DNA of 64,000 nucleotides from Brevibacillus reuszeri (lineage in GTDB: Bacteria; Bacillota; Bacilli; Brevibacillales; Brevibacillaceae): NCBI RefSeq assembly GCF_002897295.1, contig NZ_BEXF01000004.1, positions 124,001 through 188,000 of the forward strand, read 5' to 3'. The position numbers and the translations under genes were made by a program. The notes under the pieces are model-generated. The model searched no databases. It worked only from the letters and a program-made list of their open reading frames with translations, and was not told the DNA's origin. This document shows positions 44,429 to 53,153 of the stretch, piece by piece (position 1 is the first letter of the stretch; the number at the start of each line of letters is the position of its first letter).

Positions 44429-45811
44429 CTACCGATTCTTACTGATGTGATTGGAGACTAATAAACCACATTCCAACTGAATACGTACCAATTTCTGAAT
44501 GGGAATAACTGTATAGTTTAGTTCTCGTTCAAGCTCATCCGTATACTGTCGCAGTTGGTGAAGCGCTTCTTGCAGCACTCCTGTCAGTTTTGTAATTGCC
44601 TCTTGGTCGTTTGAGTCTTCCGTTGCTAGCCGCTGTAGCTCAAATTCGCAAGTGCGGACCGCTAGTCCTAAGCTCAATCCTCGATAAAACTTCGATACCA
44701 CGAAACTGCTGAAAACTTGGGAACCCTTTGCCGGCTTTTCAAATTCAGGTTCGCTCATTGCCCGTTTTCTCTGTGCTTCGTTCCTTTCTTTGCGTGCCGG
44801 GGAAGAGGGGTCCATCAACTTGAAAAACGGGTTATCCTGCGAAATATAGGACCGTATGCCACCCACAAGTCCCTCCAGCATTTCAAAAAAAGCCTCACTT
44901 TGATCTGCTTCGGTCAGAAGTGCCTCTCTGCGGGAGATATCTGAGTCACTCTGATCCTCTATTCGTGGATCGAAAAAATATGGCAGCTCGGTGATTAATG
45001 TTACACAATCCGCCTTCGAAGAGGCGTATGTGTGGCTGTCTGCCCCCACATCAAGTGTCGGGGGTTTTCCTGTATGTTTCTCCATATAATCAAAGTATTC
45101 GTCTTGCCCGTTTAAACTGAAGATGGCCGGAGCAAACTCTGTCGCAAATGGTGTCTCTGGTTCTCCTAGATCTAAAGGCACGTCTTCCTTCCTTGCTGAA
45201 TTGTGAAATCCCTCGTATAATTCTGGAAAATTGTGAGAAATATACCAATAAGCACCGCATAACCCCCCATTGTGCAGAGAATACATAAACTCAGGTCTAG
45301 TCTCGTCTATGATTTTCATGAGCACTTGCGTTTCAGGCAATGGTTTGTCAAAGCGATATTCTTTATATTCAAACGGAAAAGTCCATTCCACCTGCTCGTA
45401 GCCGACAGGTCTATAGTAATTTCTAATGTAGTTAAAAATATTATATGGTCCTTTAAACCAATTTTCATTTAGTCGCGTACCATCAGGGTCAGCACATTTG
45501 ATGATGTACCACGTGAAGCCTAGCTCGTCGCGCAGAGCCTTGTCCTCAGCCAATGCGCGGGAGAGATATTCCATCGTCATCGCGCCAATTGGCTCGTTAG
45601 GATGCGGGCAGGCAAAGCATAACGCATTTTTGGGCCCGTCTCCGATTTTGATACATTGAATGGGGTGTCCATCGCGGGACTTTCCCGCCTCAAATACGGT
45701 TACAGCATCAGGAAACTCTTCGGCCAGCTTTCTGGTGCTTTCATCCATTTCATCAACTGTTAGAAAAACCTTGTAGTTTGGCACCTTATCAATCACATGT
45801 TGAAAATTCAT
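44429..45811 (-). CDS. M14-family zinc carboxypeptidase-like protein, cytoplasmic
   Basis: The 460-residue protein has the M14 metal set: His70 and Glu73 (CPHPNEP), His180 (SLHNGG) and the catalytic-type Glu276 (TELPYF). The C-terminal 180 residues, mostly helical (LQEALHQLRQYTDELERELN), are an added domain. No signal peptide is present, so it should cleave peptides inside the cell, perhaps those taken up with the binding protein encoded just upstream on the same strand (77 bp gap). Whether it prefers D-, gamma- or ordinary alpha-linked residues is unknown. Confidence 0.85.
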   Translation of the reverse strand: MNFQHVIDKVPNYKVFLTVDEMDESTRKLAEEFPDAVTVFEAGKSRDGHPIQCIKIGDGPKNALCFACPHPNEPIGAMTMEYLSRALAEDKALRDELGFTWYIIKCADPDGTRLNENWFKGPYNIFNYIRNYYRPVGYEQVEWTFPFEYKEYRFDKPLPETQVLMKIIDETRPEFMYSLHNGGLCGAYWYISHNFPELYEGFHNSARKEDVPLDLGEPETPFATEFAPAIFSLNGQDEYFDYMEKHTGKPPTLDVGADSHTYASSKADCVTLITELPYFFDPRIEDQSDSDISRREALLTEADQSEAFFEMLEGLVGGIRSYISQDNPFFKLMDPSSPARKERNEAQRKRAMSEPEFEKPAKGSQVFSSFVVSKFYRGLSLGLAVRTCEFELQRLATEDSNDQEAITKLTGVLQEALHQLRQYTDELERELNYTVIPIQKLVRIQLECGLLVSNHISKNR

Positions 45812-45888
45812 CGATCATTCCCCCTCGACTGATGCAATATTTTAATCTTGTCTCGGTTGCAATCTTCCAAGTCATTCTAAAAAAGAGG

Positions 45889-47520
45889 CTATTCTACCCA
45901 GCTATCTTGGAAATTGGGAAGATAAGACGTCCATTTCACGCCTTTTACTCGCGAGCTTACTACCACAAAGAGCTTGTCACTATAGATGGGAACAACATAT
46001 GCTTGCTCAAGGAGATGTTTTTGGGCATCTACATATACTTGTTTTCTGACTTCCGTTTCAGCGGTTGCACGTCCTTTTGTTAATAAGGCATCCAGCTTGC
46101 TGTCATTTAGACTACTTATGTTAAAGCCAGCACCAATTTGGCTAGAGTGGAAACTTTGGTATAAAGCATCAGGGTCATCGTAACTATAAGTAACCAGCGT
46201 CACATCAAAATTTCCTTTCATTTGGCCATCACTAAACGCTGCATCCTCTAAATTTTGAATGGTAGCTTTGATACCCACCTCGCCCAGCATAGCTTGCAAC
46301 AACTGAGCTTGCTTCTCAAACCTAGACGAACTCAAAAAGGAAAGGGTAAATACTTTTCCATCCTTTTCTCTTAGGCCTTCTCCGTTTACCTTCCATCCAG
46401 CAGCGTCAAGGAGCTTCTTTGCTTCTTCCACATTGTATTGGTACCCATATTTTTCCAATGATTTATCGTACCCCAATGTTGAAGGGGATAACAACGATTG
46501 GGCAACTTCTCCTTCACCCATCAAAACCGCCTGGACCATCGCTTGCTTGTTAACCAGCATATTGAATGCTTTTCGGACTTGGATATCCTCGAACTCCGGT
46601 TTTGTCAAGTTCATATATAAACTAAGAGGTATCCCAGCCCGTAAGAGTTCCAGAACCTGATATTTTGGGTTGTTTCGATACTTCTTGATATCTTTTGCGG
46701 GTACTTCGAATGCAACATCGATGGTACCGCTTTCCAAAGCGGACAACACAACACTTTTATCTTGAATGGTTTTGATCACCAGTTTATCAGCTCTTGGCGG
46801 TCCTTGATTTTCATCGAGCGGCATGGCCCACTTAAAGGCTTCATTGCGAACCAATGTAACCCCCTCGCCAGCCTTCCAGCTCTCAAACTTCCATGGACCC
46901 ATTCCTACAGGATTTCGTCCATATTCCTCACCATATTTTTCAATGGCCTTCATGGATAGCGGTTGAGTTACACCAGTGCCTAAATCTTCAAGAATCGACA
47001 CATTGGGTTCATGTAATTCCAGGATGAGGGTTTTATCATCAGGGGCACTGACGCTCTTCACCGGCATCATAACTATTCCCGCCAGTTTTGCTTTTGTTTT
47101 CGGATTCTTAATGCGTTCAAAGGTATCTTTGAAACTCTTGGCAGTCAGAGGTGTTCCATCGTGAAACGTAACATCAGTACGAATGGTAAAGGTGTACGTT
47201 TTTCCATCCTCTGAAATCTTGAATTCACTTGCAAGATTAGGTTTGAATTCTTTTGTAACTGGATCCTTGTAGACCAGTGATCCGCCCATATTCCAAGTAA
47301 CACCCATATCGTTGCCAACTGACTTGTGAACATCTAAGGTATCTGCTTCACTTGCGTAAGCCACAGTGATGGTTCCGCCTGTCTTTGGTTTGTCAGCCTC
47401 TGGCTGTTGATTTGGTTCAGGGGTGGTTGATTGTGTGCTGCATGCAACCACCAACGACGTACATATCATTATTAGTAATCCTAAAATAATACCGTGAAAT
47501 CTCTGTTTCTTCTTTACCAT
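45889..47520 (-). CDS. ABC transporter substrate-binding lipoprotein, family 5, orphan
   Basis: The 543-residue protein has a signal peptide with lipobox VVAC (Cys at about 27), then SBP_bac_5 features: GGTITVAYASEADTLDVHKSVG, LASEFKISEDGKTYTFTI, FHDGTPLTAKSFKDTFERI, PVGMGPWKFESW and VRKAFNMLVNKQAM. ATG at 47520 (minus strand) follows AAAGGAG; an upstream in-frame start at 47604 lacks a site and would hide the signal peptide. No permease or ATPase gene adjoins, so it probably shares a transporter encoded elsewhere, possibly in this window. Confidence 0.92.
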   Translation of the reverse strand: MVKKKQRFHGIILGLLIMICTSLVVACSTQSTTPEPNQQPEADKPKTGGTITVAYASEADTLDVHKSVGNDMGVTWNMGGSLVYKDPVTKEFKPNLASEFKISEDGKTYTFTIRTDVTFHDGTPLTAKSFKDTFERIKNPKTKAKLAGIVMMPVKSVSAPDDKTLILELHEPNVSILEDLGTGVTQPLSMKAIEKYGEEYGRNPVGMGPWKFESWKAGEGVTLVRNEAFKWAMPLDENQGPPRADKLVIKTIQDKSVVLSALESGTIDVAFEVPAKDIKKYRNNPKYQVLELLRAGIPLSLYMNLTKPEFEDIQVRKAFNMLVNKQAMVQAVLMGEGEVAQSLLSPSTLGYDKSLEKYGYQYNVEEAKKLLDAAGWKVNGEGLREKDGKVFTLSFLSSSRFEKQAQLLQAMLGEVGIKATIQNLEDAAFSDGQMKGNFDVTLVTYSYDDPDALYQSFHSSQIGAGFNISSLNDSKLDALLTKGRATAETEVRKQVYVDAQKHLLEQAYVVPIYSDKLFVVVSSRVKGVKWTSYLPNFQDSWVE

Positions 47521-47740
47521 GTTACAGCTCCTTTGTTCTGTGTTGTTTAAAATATCTACATGACGACATAATGTTGAAAGATATCTGACCTCCTTTAGAT
47601 GCAAAGCGCCGATTTGTCAACGCATCAGCCCCCTGGTCCCGATTATAAAACCTCAAGCAAGAGGAGATTCAATCGCTAGTTTTCGAGAAATGTTTCAAAA
47701 GAATTTCGTATTTTCCAAATAAGCCCTTGCTTCCTCCGGT

Positions 47741-47778
47741 GAACTTCGAATAGTCGTCTATTGAAGTTCTTTTTTTTT
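47741..47778 (+). terminator. Orphan terminator-like hairpin
   Basis: GAACTTC-G-AATAG (47741-47753) pairs with CTATT-GAAGTTC (47758-47769) and runs into eight or nine T. No plus-strand gene ends nearby: the closest is at 44335. The 47521-47825 gap otherwise shows no supported gene. Confidence 0.6.
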
Positions 47779-47825
47779 GCGCGTAAGAAACCAAATGCTG
47801 CCTCCACTAATGCCCGAACAAGTCT

Positions 47826-47904
47826 TGACACCATTTGCTGGAAGCAGTAATATGATACCAATAACTTGATAATAACATTTTGATAATAACAAACTAATAA
47901 TAAG
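47826..47904 (+). promoter_or_regulatory. Sigma-A promoter and direct repeats upstream of the NAD operon
   Basis: A perfect TTGACA (47826-47831), 17-bp spacer and TAATAT (47849-47854) form a strong promoter. Just downstream are two direct copies of TTGATAATAAC (47867-47877 and 47880-47890) and a third weaker copy, CTAATAATAAG (47894-47904). They are spaced by about one helical turn and a bit. They are plausible binding sites for the NrtR-like regulator encoded first in the operon. Confidence 0.68.
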
Positions 47905-47930
47905 TTTTCGCGAGAGAGGTGCCATGTGCC

Positions 47931-48839
47931 ATGAAACAATCATCGCCAGTAAACAAACAGGGTCAGACAGAGCAGCAATTTCTGCAAGCCTACGATGCCA
48001 GCCAATTCGACCGACCATCCGTTACTGTCGATATGCTCGTTTTTACTGTTTCCGATGAGGAGGAGAAAAACTACCGTAAGCTTTCACCGAAGTCATTGAA
48101 CATCTTGCTGGTCAAACGCGGTGATCACCCTTTTATGGGACAGTGGGCACTGCCAGGAGGCTTTGTTTCACCAAGCGAAAGTCTGGAGGAGGCAGCCAGA
48201 CGCGAGCTGCGCACCGAAACGAACCTCGACAACATTTACTTGGAGCAGCTCTACACATGGGGAGAGGTGGACAGAGATCCTCGAACCCGCGTCATCAGTA
48301 CCTCGTATATGGCGTTAGTGAATAGCGAAGCTCTGGAGGTGATCGCAGGGGATGACGCAGATGAAGCAGAGTGGTTCCAGCTCGAAGACAAGTGGCTACG
48401 TGAGACGAAGACAGCAACTCCTGACGGCTCGATCACAGAAAAATGGATAGAGCTGCACCTCAGACATGAAGATGTGGAGTTGTCAGCGACGATCAAGGTA
48501 ACGAAAACCGTCACAGGCCGAAGCGTCCGGGAAACCCGAGAAATCGTAGAAGCGAATCAAATCGCTTTTGACCATGCCCAGATCATTCAATATGCACTGG
48601 AGCGTCTGCGCAACAAGATCGAATATACGGATATCGCTTTTGCCCTTATGCCGGAGCTGTTTACTTTGACAGAGCTGCAGCAGGTGTATGAAGTCATTCT
48701 GGGCAAGGAGCTGCTGGCTGCCGCCTTTCGTAGAAAGGTTGCCGACAAAGTAATTGAAACGAATCAATATCGAAAAAACGCTGGGCACAGGCCGTCCAAA
48801 TACTTTCGGTTTAATCCGGAGTGGATGGATCAGGCATAG
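47931..48839 (+). CDS. nrtR: NrtR-like Nudix-domain transcriptional regulator
   Basis: The 302-residue protein has an N-terminal Nudix domain (about 25-160) and a C-terminal winged helix (about 200-300: LFTLTELQQVYEVILGKELLAAAFRRKVADKVIE, then GHRPSKYFRFNP). This is the NrtR layout. NrtR represses NAD genes and is released by ADP-ribose in studied cases. The Nudix box reads GGFVSPSESLEEAARRELRTETNL overall positions 78-101, with Thr and Asn replacing the usual first Glu and Gly of EExG, so hydrolase activity may be weak. ATG at 47931 follows GAGAGGTG. It heads a PARG-pnuC-nadR operon. Confidence 0.86.
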   Translation: MKQSSPVNKQGQTEQQFLQAYDASQFDRPSVTVDMLVFTVSDEEEKNYRKLSPKSLNILLVKRGDHPFMGQWALPGGFVSPSESLEEAARRELRTETNLDNIYLEQLYTWGEVDRDPRTRVISTSYMALVNSEALEVIAGDDADEAEWFQLEDKWLRETKTATPDGSITEKWIELHLRHEDVELSATIKVTKTVTGRSVRETREIVEANQIAFDHAQIIQYALERLRNKIEYTDIAFALMPELFTLTELQQVYEVILGKELLAAAFRRKVADKVIETNQYRKNAGHRPSKYFRFNPEWMDQA

Positions 48840-48864
48840 CTCTTTTCACTAGGGGGAAACAATC

Positions 48865-49710
48865 ATGAAGCAGGGATATAATCGCAGTCAACGAGTAAAA
48901 ATCGCGGAAGAAACGCTGAAAATATTGGAGCAAGGATATTACAAAAATGCGCAAGGAACAAAGATCAGCCTGTCACAGGAGCTGGCGAATGCGATCCAGC
49001 ATTCCGTCTTGTATCGACCCGATGATCTGGGGGAACAGGTAATAACGGGACAGGACAATGAAGCCAGACCGGTGATCGAGGTCACCTCTGAATCGAGCCT
49101 GGAAGCAGCGCAAAGGCTCGTTGTCACAGAAAAACGGTCAGACACGGTCTGTCTCAACTTTGCCTCGGCAAAAAATCCGGGCGGCGGCTTCCTCGGAGGA
49201 AGTCAAGCACAGGAAGAGAGCTTGGCGAGATCATCCGGACTGTATCCGTGCATTGTCCAGATGCAGGAAATGTACAGCCATAATCGCAGGCTGAAAACAT
49301 GCTTTTACTCCGACTACATGATCTATTCACCGCGTGTGCCCGTCATCCGCGATCATGCTGATCAATTGCTGGACTCTCCGTATCTCCTTTCCTTTATTAC
49401 CGCGCCGGCAGTGAATGCAGGAGTGGTTCGGGAGCGGGAACCGGAAAATGCAGCGATGATTCGTGATGTCATGAAGGAGAGAATACGCAAGGTTTTAAGA
49501 GCCGCAGTCATCCACGAGAATCGCACGATCATTTTGGGAGCGTATGGATGCGGAGTATTTCGGAACCCGGCTGAGGATGTAGCTGGCTACTTTGCAGAAG
49601 TGCTGCTGGAAGAAAAGCTCGCGAACCATTTTGAGCGAATCGTCTTCGCCATCTATGACAACTCTGCTCGGCAGGAAAATCTGCGAGCATTTAAGGAGAG
49701 ATTCGCATGA
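48865..49710 (+). CDS. Bacterial poly(ADP-ribose) glycohydrolase-like protein (TIGR02452/DUF2263 type)
   Basis: The 281-residue macrodomain-superfamily protein has the PARG signature: Gly106-Gly-Gly108, then Gln116-Glu-Glu118 (GGGFLGGSQAQEES), followed by SGLYP and late APAVNAG and GAYGCGVFRNP motifs. Bacterial PARGs remove ADP-ribose polymers or related ADP-ribosyl groups and release ADP-ribose. ATG at 48865 follows AGGGGGAAAC. The stop overlaps the pnuC start by 4 bp, so it is an integral part of this NAD operon. Confidence 0.88.
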   Translation: MKQGYNRSQRVKIAEETLKILEQGYYKNAQGTKISLSQELANAIQHSVLYRPDDLGEQVITGQDNEARPVIEVTSESSLEAAQRLVVTEKRSDTVCLNFASAKNPGGGFLGGSQAQEESLARSSGLYPCIVQMQEMYSHNRRLKTCFYSDYMIYSPRVPVIRDHADQLLDSPYLLSFITAPAVNAGVVREREPENAAMIRDVMKERIRKVLRAAVIHENRTIILGAYGCGVFRNPAEDVAGYFAEVLLEEKLANHFERIVFAIYDNSARQENLRAFKERFA

Positions 49711-50420
49711 ATGCCAAACGGTTGGGTTTATTCGCTGATTGGAGCTGGTTTGAGCGTCTATGGCTGCTCTCATTTACACTGATTACGGTCTATCTGTTTT
49801 TTGCCCTGGATGATACCGTGATCGGCTTGTGTGCATCGCTAACGGGTATGCTCTGCGTGGTGCTCGTCGCCAAAGGCAAAACGTTTAACTACTACCCGGG
49901 CATCGTCAATGTCGTGCTCTACGCGTTTATCGCTTATGGGCAAAAATACTACGGAGAAGTGATGCTGAATCTTCTTTACTTTTTGCCGATGCAGTTTATT
50001 GGACTGATCATGTGGCGCAAAAATCGGGTGTCCGAAACGAAACAAAACGATGTAAAAGTAGCGGTATTAACCAATCGTGCCCGTCTCGGCTGGAGTGCGC
50101 TCAGCATCGCAGCTACAGTCATCTACGGATTGGTGCTGAAGCAAATGGGCGGCGCTTTGCCATTTGTCGACTCGTTGACCGCGATCCTCTCGATTCTCGC
50201 CATGATTTTTATGGTGAAGCGCTTGGTTGAGCAGTGGGTCGTTTGGGTCATCATCGACATTTTTACGATTTATATGTGGCTGGTTGCATTCATGGCTGAT
50301 GGCAGCGATATTTCGATTCTCGTCATGTGGTGCGCCTATTTGGTGAATGCCGTCTACGGCTTGTGGAACTGGATCAAGCAATACCGGCTGCAAAAGGAGG
50401 GAGCGGTATGGGTACAGTAG
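49707..50420 (+). CDS. pnuC: Nicotinamide riboside transporter PnuC
   Basis: The 237-residue membrane protein has about seven predicted helices and PnuC motifs: FNYYPGIVNVVLYAFIAYGQKYYGE (about 60-84), QFIGLIMWRKN and the late WVIIDIFTIYMWL substrate-site helix. PnuC lets nicotinamide riboside enter by facilitated diffusion, trapped by the kinase encoded next. ATG at 49707 overlaps the PARG-like stop (ATGA), and the 3' end overlaps nadR by 13 bp. Confidence 0.93.
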   Translation: MNAKRLGLFADWSWFERLWLLSFTLITVYLFFALDDTVIGLCASLTGMLCVVLVAKGKTFNYYPGIVNVVLYAFIAYGQKYYGEVMLNLLYFLPMQFIGLIMWRKNRVSETKQNDVKVAVLTNRARLGWSALSIAATVIYGLVLKQMGGALPFVDSLTAILSILAMIFMVKRLVEQWVVWVIIDIFTIYMWLVAFMADGSDISILVMWCAYLVNAVYGLWNWIKQYRLQKEGAVWVQ

Positions 50421-51451
50421 GCTTTATTGGTGGGAAGTTTTTACCGCTGCATCAAGGGCATGTATACGCGATTACTCAAGCCGCTTGCCGCTGTGATGAG
50501 CTGTATGTCGTGCTGTCCCACAGTCCTCTGCGTGATAAAAAGCTGTGTCAGGAGGCCGGGATCAAGGAAATGCCTTATGAGGTCAGGCTGAGATGGCTCT
50601 CGACGCTGGTCAAGGATATGGAGAACGTCCAAGTCATCGAGGTAGAAGATCAGGCAGAAAGCGATGAGGTGTATGATTGGGAGACAGGAGCAGCAGCTAT
50701 AAAGCGCAAGATTGCCAAGAAAATTGATTTTGTATTCAGCTCGGAAGTCGCATACGATCCGATTTTTCGCAGCTTGTATCCAGAGGCCGAGCACGTGGTA
50801 ATTGATGCAGCACGCGCTCACGTGCAGATTTCTGCAACACAAATCAGAATAGAGGGTGTTTTTCGCCACTGGGAGCATATACCAGCTTACGTGCGCCCCG
50901 ATTTCGTCAAGAAGGTCGTGATTATCGGAACCGAAAGCTGCGGGAAGTCGACCTTGACGCGCTATCTCGCAAAAATCTACAACACGGCCTTTGTAGAAGA
51001 ATACGGACGGACGATGTGTGAAGAGATCGGTGGCTGTGAAACGATTATGACCAAAGAATACTTTCCGCACATTGCCTACGCGCATAAAGTGAAGGAATAT
51101 GAGGCACAGAGACAGGCAAACAAGCTGCTGTTTGTGGATACCGAGGCGATTGTCACCCAGTTTTACTCGCAGCTGTATACTGGACATTCCTTTGCAGTCT
51201 TGGATCAAATGGCGAGCGAGCAGGGGTACGATTTGTGGCTTTTTTTAGAGCCGGATGTGAGTTGGGTAGATGATGGGCTGCGCGTCCACGGCGAAGAACA
51301 AGTACGCTGGGCGAATCATGAAAAGCTGAAGCAGATGGTCGAGAAGCGAAGCATCCCCTATGTTATTATTTCTGGCAGCTATCAGGAGCGTTTGAGCAAA
51401 GCAATCCATGAAGTGGACAGATTGCTCCGGACGGCTTCACAGCGAGCATGA
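50408..51451 (+). CDS. nadR: Bifunctional NMN adenylyltransferase / ribosylnicotinamide kinase NadR
   Basis: The 347-residue protein has an NMN adenylyltransferase domain (1-160) with GFIGGKFLPLHQGH (5-18) and ISATQIR (141-147). A P-loop kinase domain (168-345) with GTESCGKST (174-182) and LFVDTEAI follows. It phosphorylates nicotinamide riboside to NMN and adenylates NMN to NAD. The E. coli NadR repressor helix-turn-helix is absent, so regulation is left to NrtR. ATG at 50408 follows AGGAGGGAGCGG inside the pnuC end. NadR of this type is unusual in Bacilli. Confidence 0.93.
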   Translation: MGTVGFIGGKFLPLHQGHVYAITQAACRCDELYVVLSHSPLRDKKLCQEAGIKEMPYEVRLRWLSTLVKDMENVQVIEVEDQAESDEVYDWETGAAAIKRKIAKKIDFVFSSEVAYDPIFRSLYPEAEHVVIDAARAHVQISATQIRIEGVFRHWEHIPAYVRPDFVKKVVIIGTESCGKSTLTRYLAKIYNTAFVEEYGRTMCEEIGGCETIMTKEYFPHIAYAHKVKEYEAQRQANKLLFVDTEAIVTQFYSQLYTGHSFAVLDQMASEQGYDLWLFLEPDVSWVDDGLRVHGEEQVRWANHEKLKQMVEKRSIPYVIISGSYQERLSKAIHEVDRLLRTASQRA

Positions 51452-51508
51452 AAATTTGCTAGACTGAAGTCATCAAATGATTCTGATATAAGAAGGGAGC
51501 TGAACTTC

Positions 51509-52096
51509 ATGCAGACGATCGCACAGCCGGCATCGCCTTTGAGCCTGAAGGAATGGGCGGTTGCCGTCAAAGCCCTCGGAGAAGGAGTGCAGATCATCAC
51601 GATCCGCAAGGGTGGGCTATACGAAGAAACACGAGAATTCCGCTTGGAAAATAATCAATTTTATTTGTATCCGACATACGAGCATCAAAAGCGGGAAATG
51701 GTCAAAGCAGAGTATCATCCCTTGCTAGACGCTACCTATGAGGGCTGGACGAGTGAACAGAAGACGGTAAGGATCGAATATTTTGCCGAAGTAACGGACG
51801 ATGTTGAGCTGATGGACGAAGACAAGCTGCGTGCGCTCTCACCGTATCACATCTGGACAGACAATTTCGCGGATGTTCGTCTGCACTGGAAGAAAAAGCA
51901 GCCCCTTCATATTTTGTTCGTACGCATGTATCGCCTGCAGCAGCCAGTACAAATTCCGATCGAAGCCGCTTATCAAGGCTGCAAATCGTGGCATGATCTG
52001 CTCGTGGAGATTCCTCGCCATGATTTTGTACCTGTATTGTCAGACGATGAATTTGCACAAAAGAAGGCTGTAATCTTGGAGATTTTGCAAAAGTAA
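51509..52096 (+). CDS. DUF1802 family protein
   Basis: The 195-residue protein matches DUF1802: LSLKEWAVAVKALGEGVQIITIRKGGLYEETREF, YLYPTYEHQKREMVK and a central W-rich YHIWTDNFADVRLHWKKKQPLHILFVRMYRL. The function is unknown. ATG at 51509 follows AGAAGGGAG. It lies 57 bp behind nadR with a short unstructured gap, and could be read through, but nothing ties it to NAD metabolism. Confidence 0.86.
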   Translation: MQTIAQPASPLSLKEWAVAVKALGEGVQIITIRKGGLYEETREFRLENNQFYLYPTYEHQKREMVKAEYHPLLDATYEGWTSEQKTVRIEYFAEVTDDVELMDEDKLRALSPYHIWTDNFADVRLHWKKKQPLHILFVRMYRLQQPVQIPIEAAYQGCKSWHDLLVEIPRHDFVPVLSDDEFAQKKAVILEILQK

Positions 52097-52131
52097 GATG
52101 AGAATTCTATCTCGATTTGGAGGGTCTGGCG

Positions 52132-53112
52132 ATGAAAGCGATTTTGGTTACGGAGCTTGGTGGTCCTGAAACGATGAAATACGCAGAGGTCGAAATGCCC
52201 ACTATGGGTCCGACACAGGTCCTTATTCGTGTGGAGATGACGAGTGTCAATTTTGCCGACATTAAGGCCAGATACGGAAATAAAGGAGTAGCAAAGCTGC
52301 CGTTTATACCAGGGCTCGATGCGACAGGTGTGATTGAGCAGGTTGGATCGCAGGTTCAGCATCTTACGGTAGGACAGCGGGTAATCGCGTTTCCGGCAAA
52401 TGGATCTTATGCGGAGTATATCGTTGCGGATGAGGCGCTAACCTTCGCTGTACCTGATCAGTTAAGCACGGAAAAGGCAGCGGCCTGCCCTGTCGTTTCG
52501 TTTACATCTTATCAGCTGCTAGCCAAGGTCGCACGTATTGAAAAAGGGGAGTCGGTACTGATCCATGCAGCGGCTGGAGGAATCGGGACGACAGCGATTC
52601 AATTAGCCAAGCTCTTGGGTGCAGGGCAGGTCATCGGTACAGTCGGAAGCAAAGCTAAAGCCGAGCTTGCCTATTCAGCCGGAGCTGATCATGTCATTTG
52701 CAATGACAGCGAGGACTTTGTAGAAAAGGTACGCGAGCTGACAGATGGATCAGGAGCAGATATCATTCTCGATTCCATTTCCGGGACCGTGAGTGAGCGA
52801 AGCCTGGAGTGCCTTGCCTGGTATGGTCGCCTCGTTCATTTTGGCAATGCCAGCGGTCAAATCGGTCAAATCAAGACCATCGATCTACATGCCAGCTGCC
52901 GCTCAGTGCTCGGCTTCAGCTTTGGAACGACGAGAAAGCTGCGCCCGCATCTTCTCCAGGATACGGCAAAGCACGTACTGGAGTTTTTGGCTGCGGGAAG
53001 CTTGGATATAAAAATCGGGAAGCATTTTGCGCTGGAAGACGCCGCAAGTGCGCACGAATGGGTAGAGAGCAGAGCCAGCACAGGCAAAGTACTGCTCGAT
53101 GTGCGTTCCTAA
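52132..53112 (+). CDS. Zinc-independent quinone oxidoreductase / MDR-family reductase
   Basis: The 326-residue NADPH-dependent protein has the QOR pattern: the N-terminal GroES-like domain (PTQVLIRVEMTSVNFADIKARYG, PGLDATGVIEQVGSQV), a Rossmann domain with VLIHAAAGGIGTTAIQLAKLLGA and the later ADIILDSISG. Structural zinc Cys residues are absent. It reduces quinones or enones to limit oxidative stress. ATG at 52132 follows GGAGGG; 52117 is upstream of that site. Confidence 0.9.
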   Translation: MKAILVTELGGPETMKYAEVEMPTMGPTQVLIRVEMTSVNFADIKARYGNKGVAKLPFIPGLDATGVIEQVGSQVQHLTVGQRVIAFPANGSYAEYIVADEALTFAVPDQLSTEKAAACPVVSFTSYQLLAKVARIEKGESVLIHAAAGGIGTTAIQLAKLLGAGQVIGTVGSKAKAELAYSAGADHVICNDSEDFVEKVRELTDGSGADIILDSISGTVSERSLECLAWYGRLVHFGNASGQIGQIKTIDLHASCRSVLGFSFGTTRKLRPHLLQDTAKHVLEFLAAGSLDIKIGKHFALEDAASAHEWVESRASTGKVLLDVRS

Positions 53113-53153
53113 CAGCCGCAAACACGTAAACGTCAATAAGGTGGTTCAATCAG

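Noticed and set aside
47521-47825. Small coding genes in the gap before the NAD operon (minus-strand frames to 48018)
   Set aside because: Candidates overlap the strong promoter and nrtR start, lack ribosome sites and have low-complexity Phe/Lys/Arg composition.
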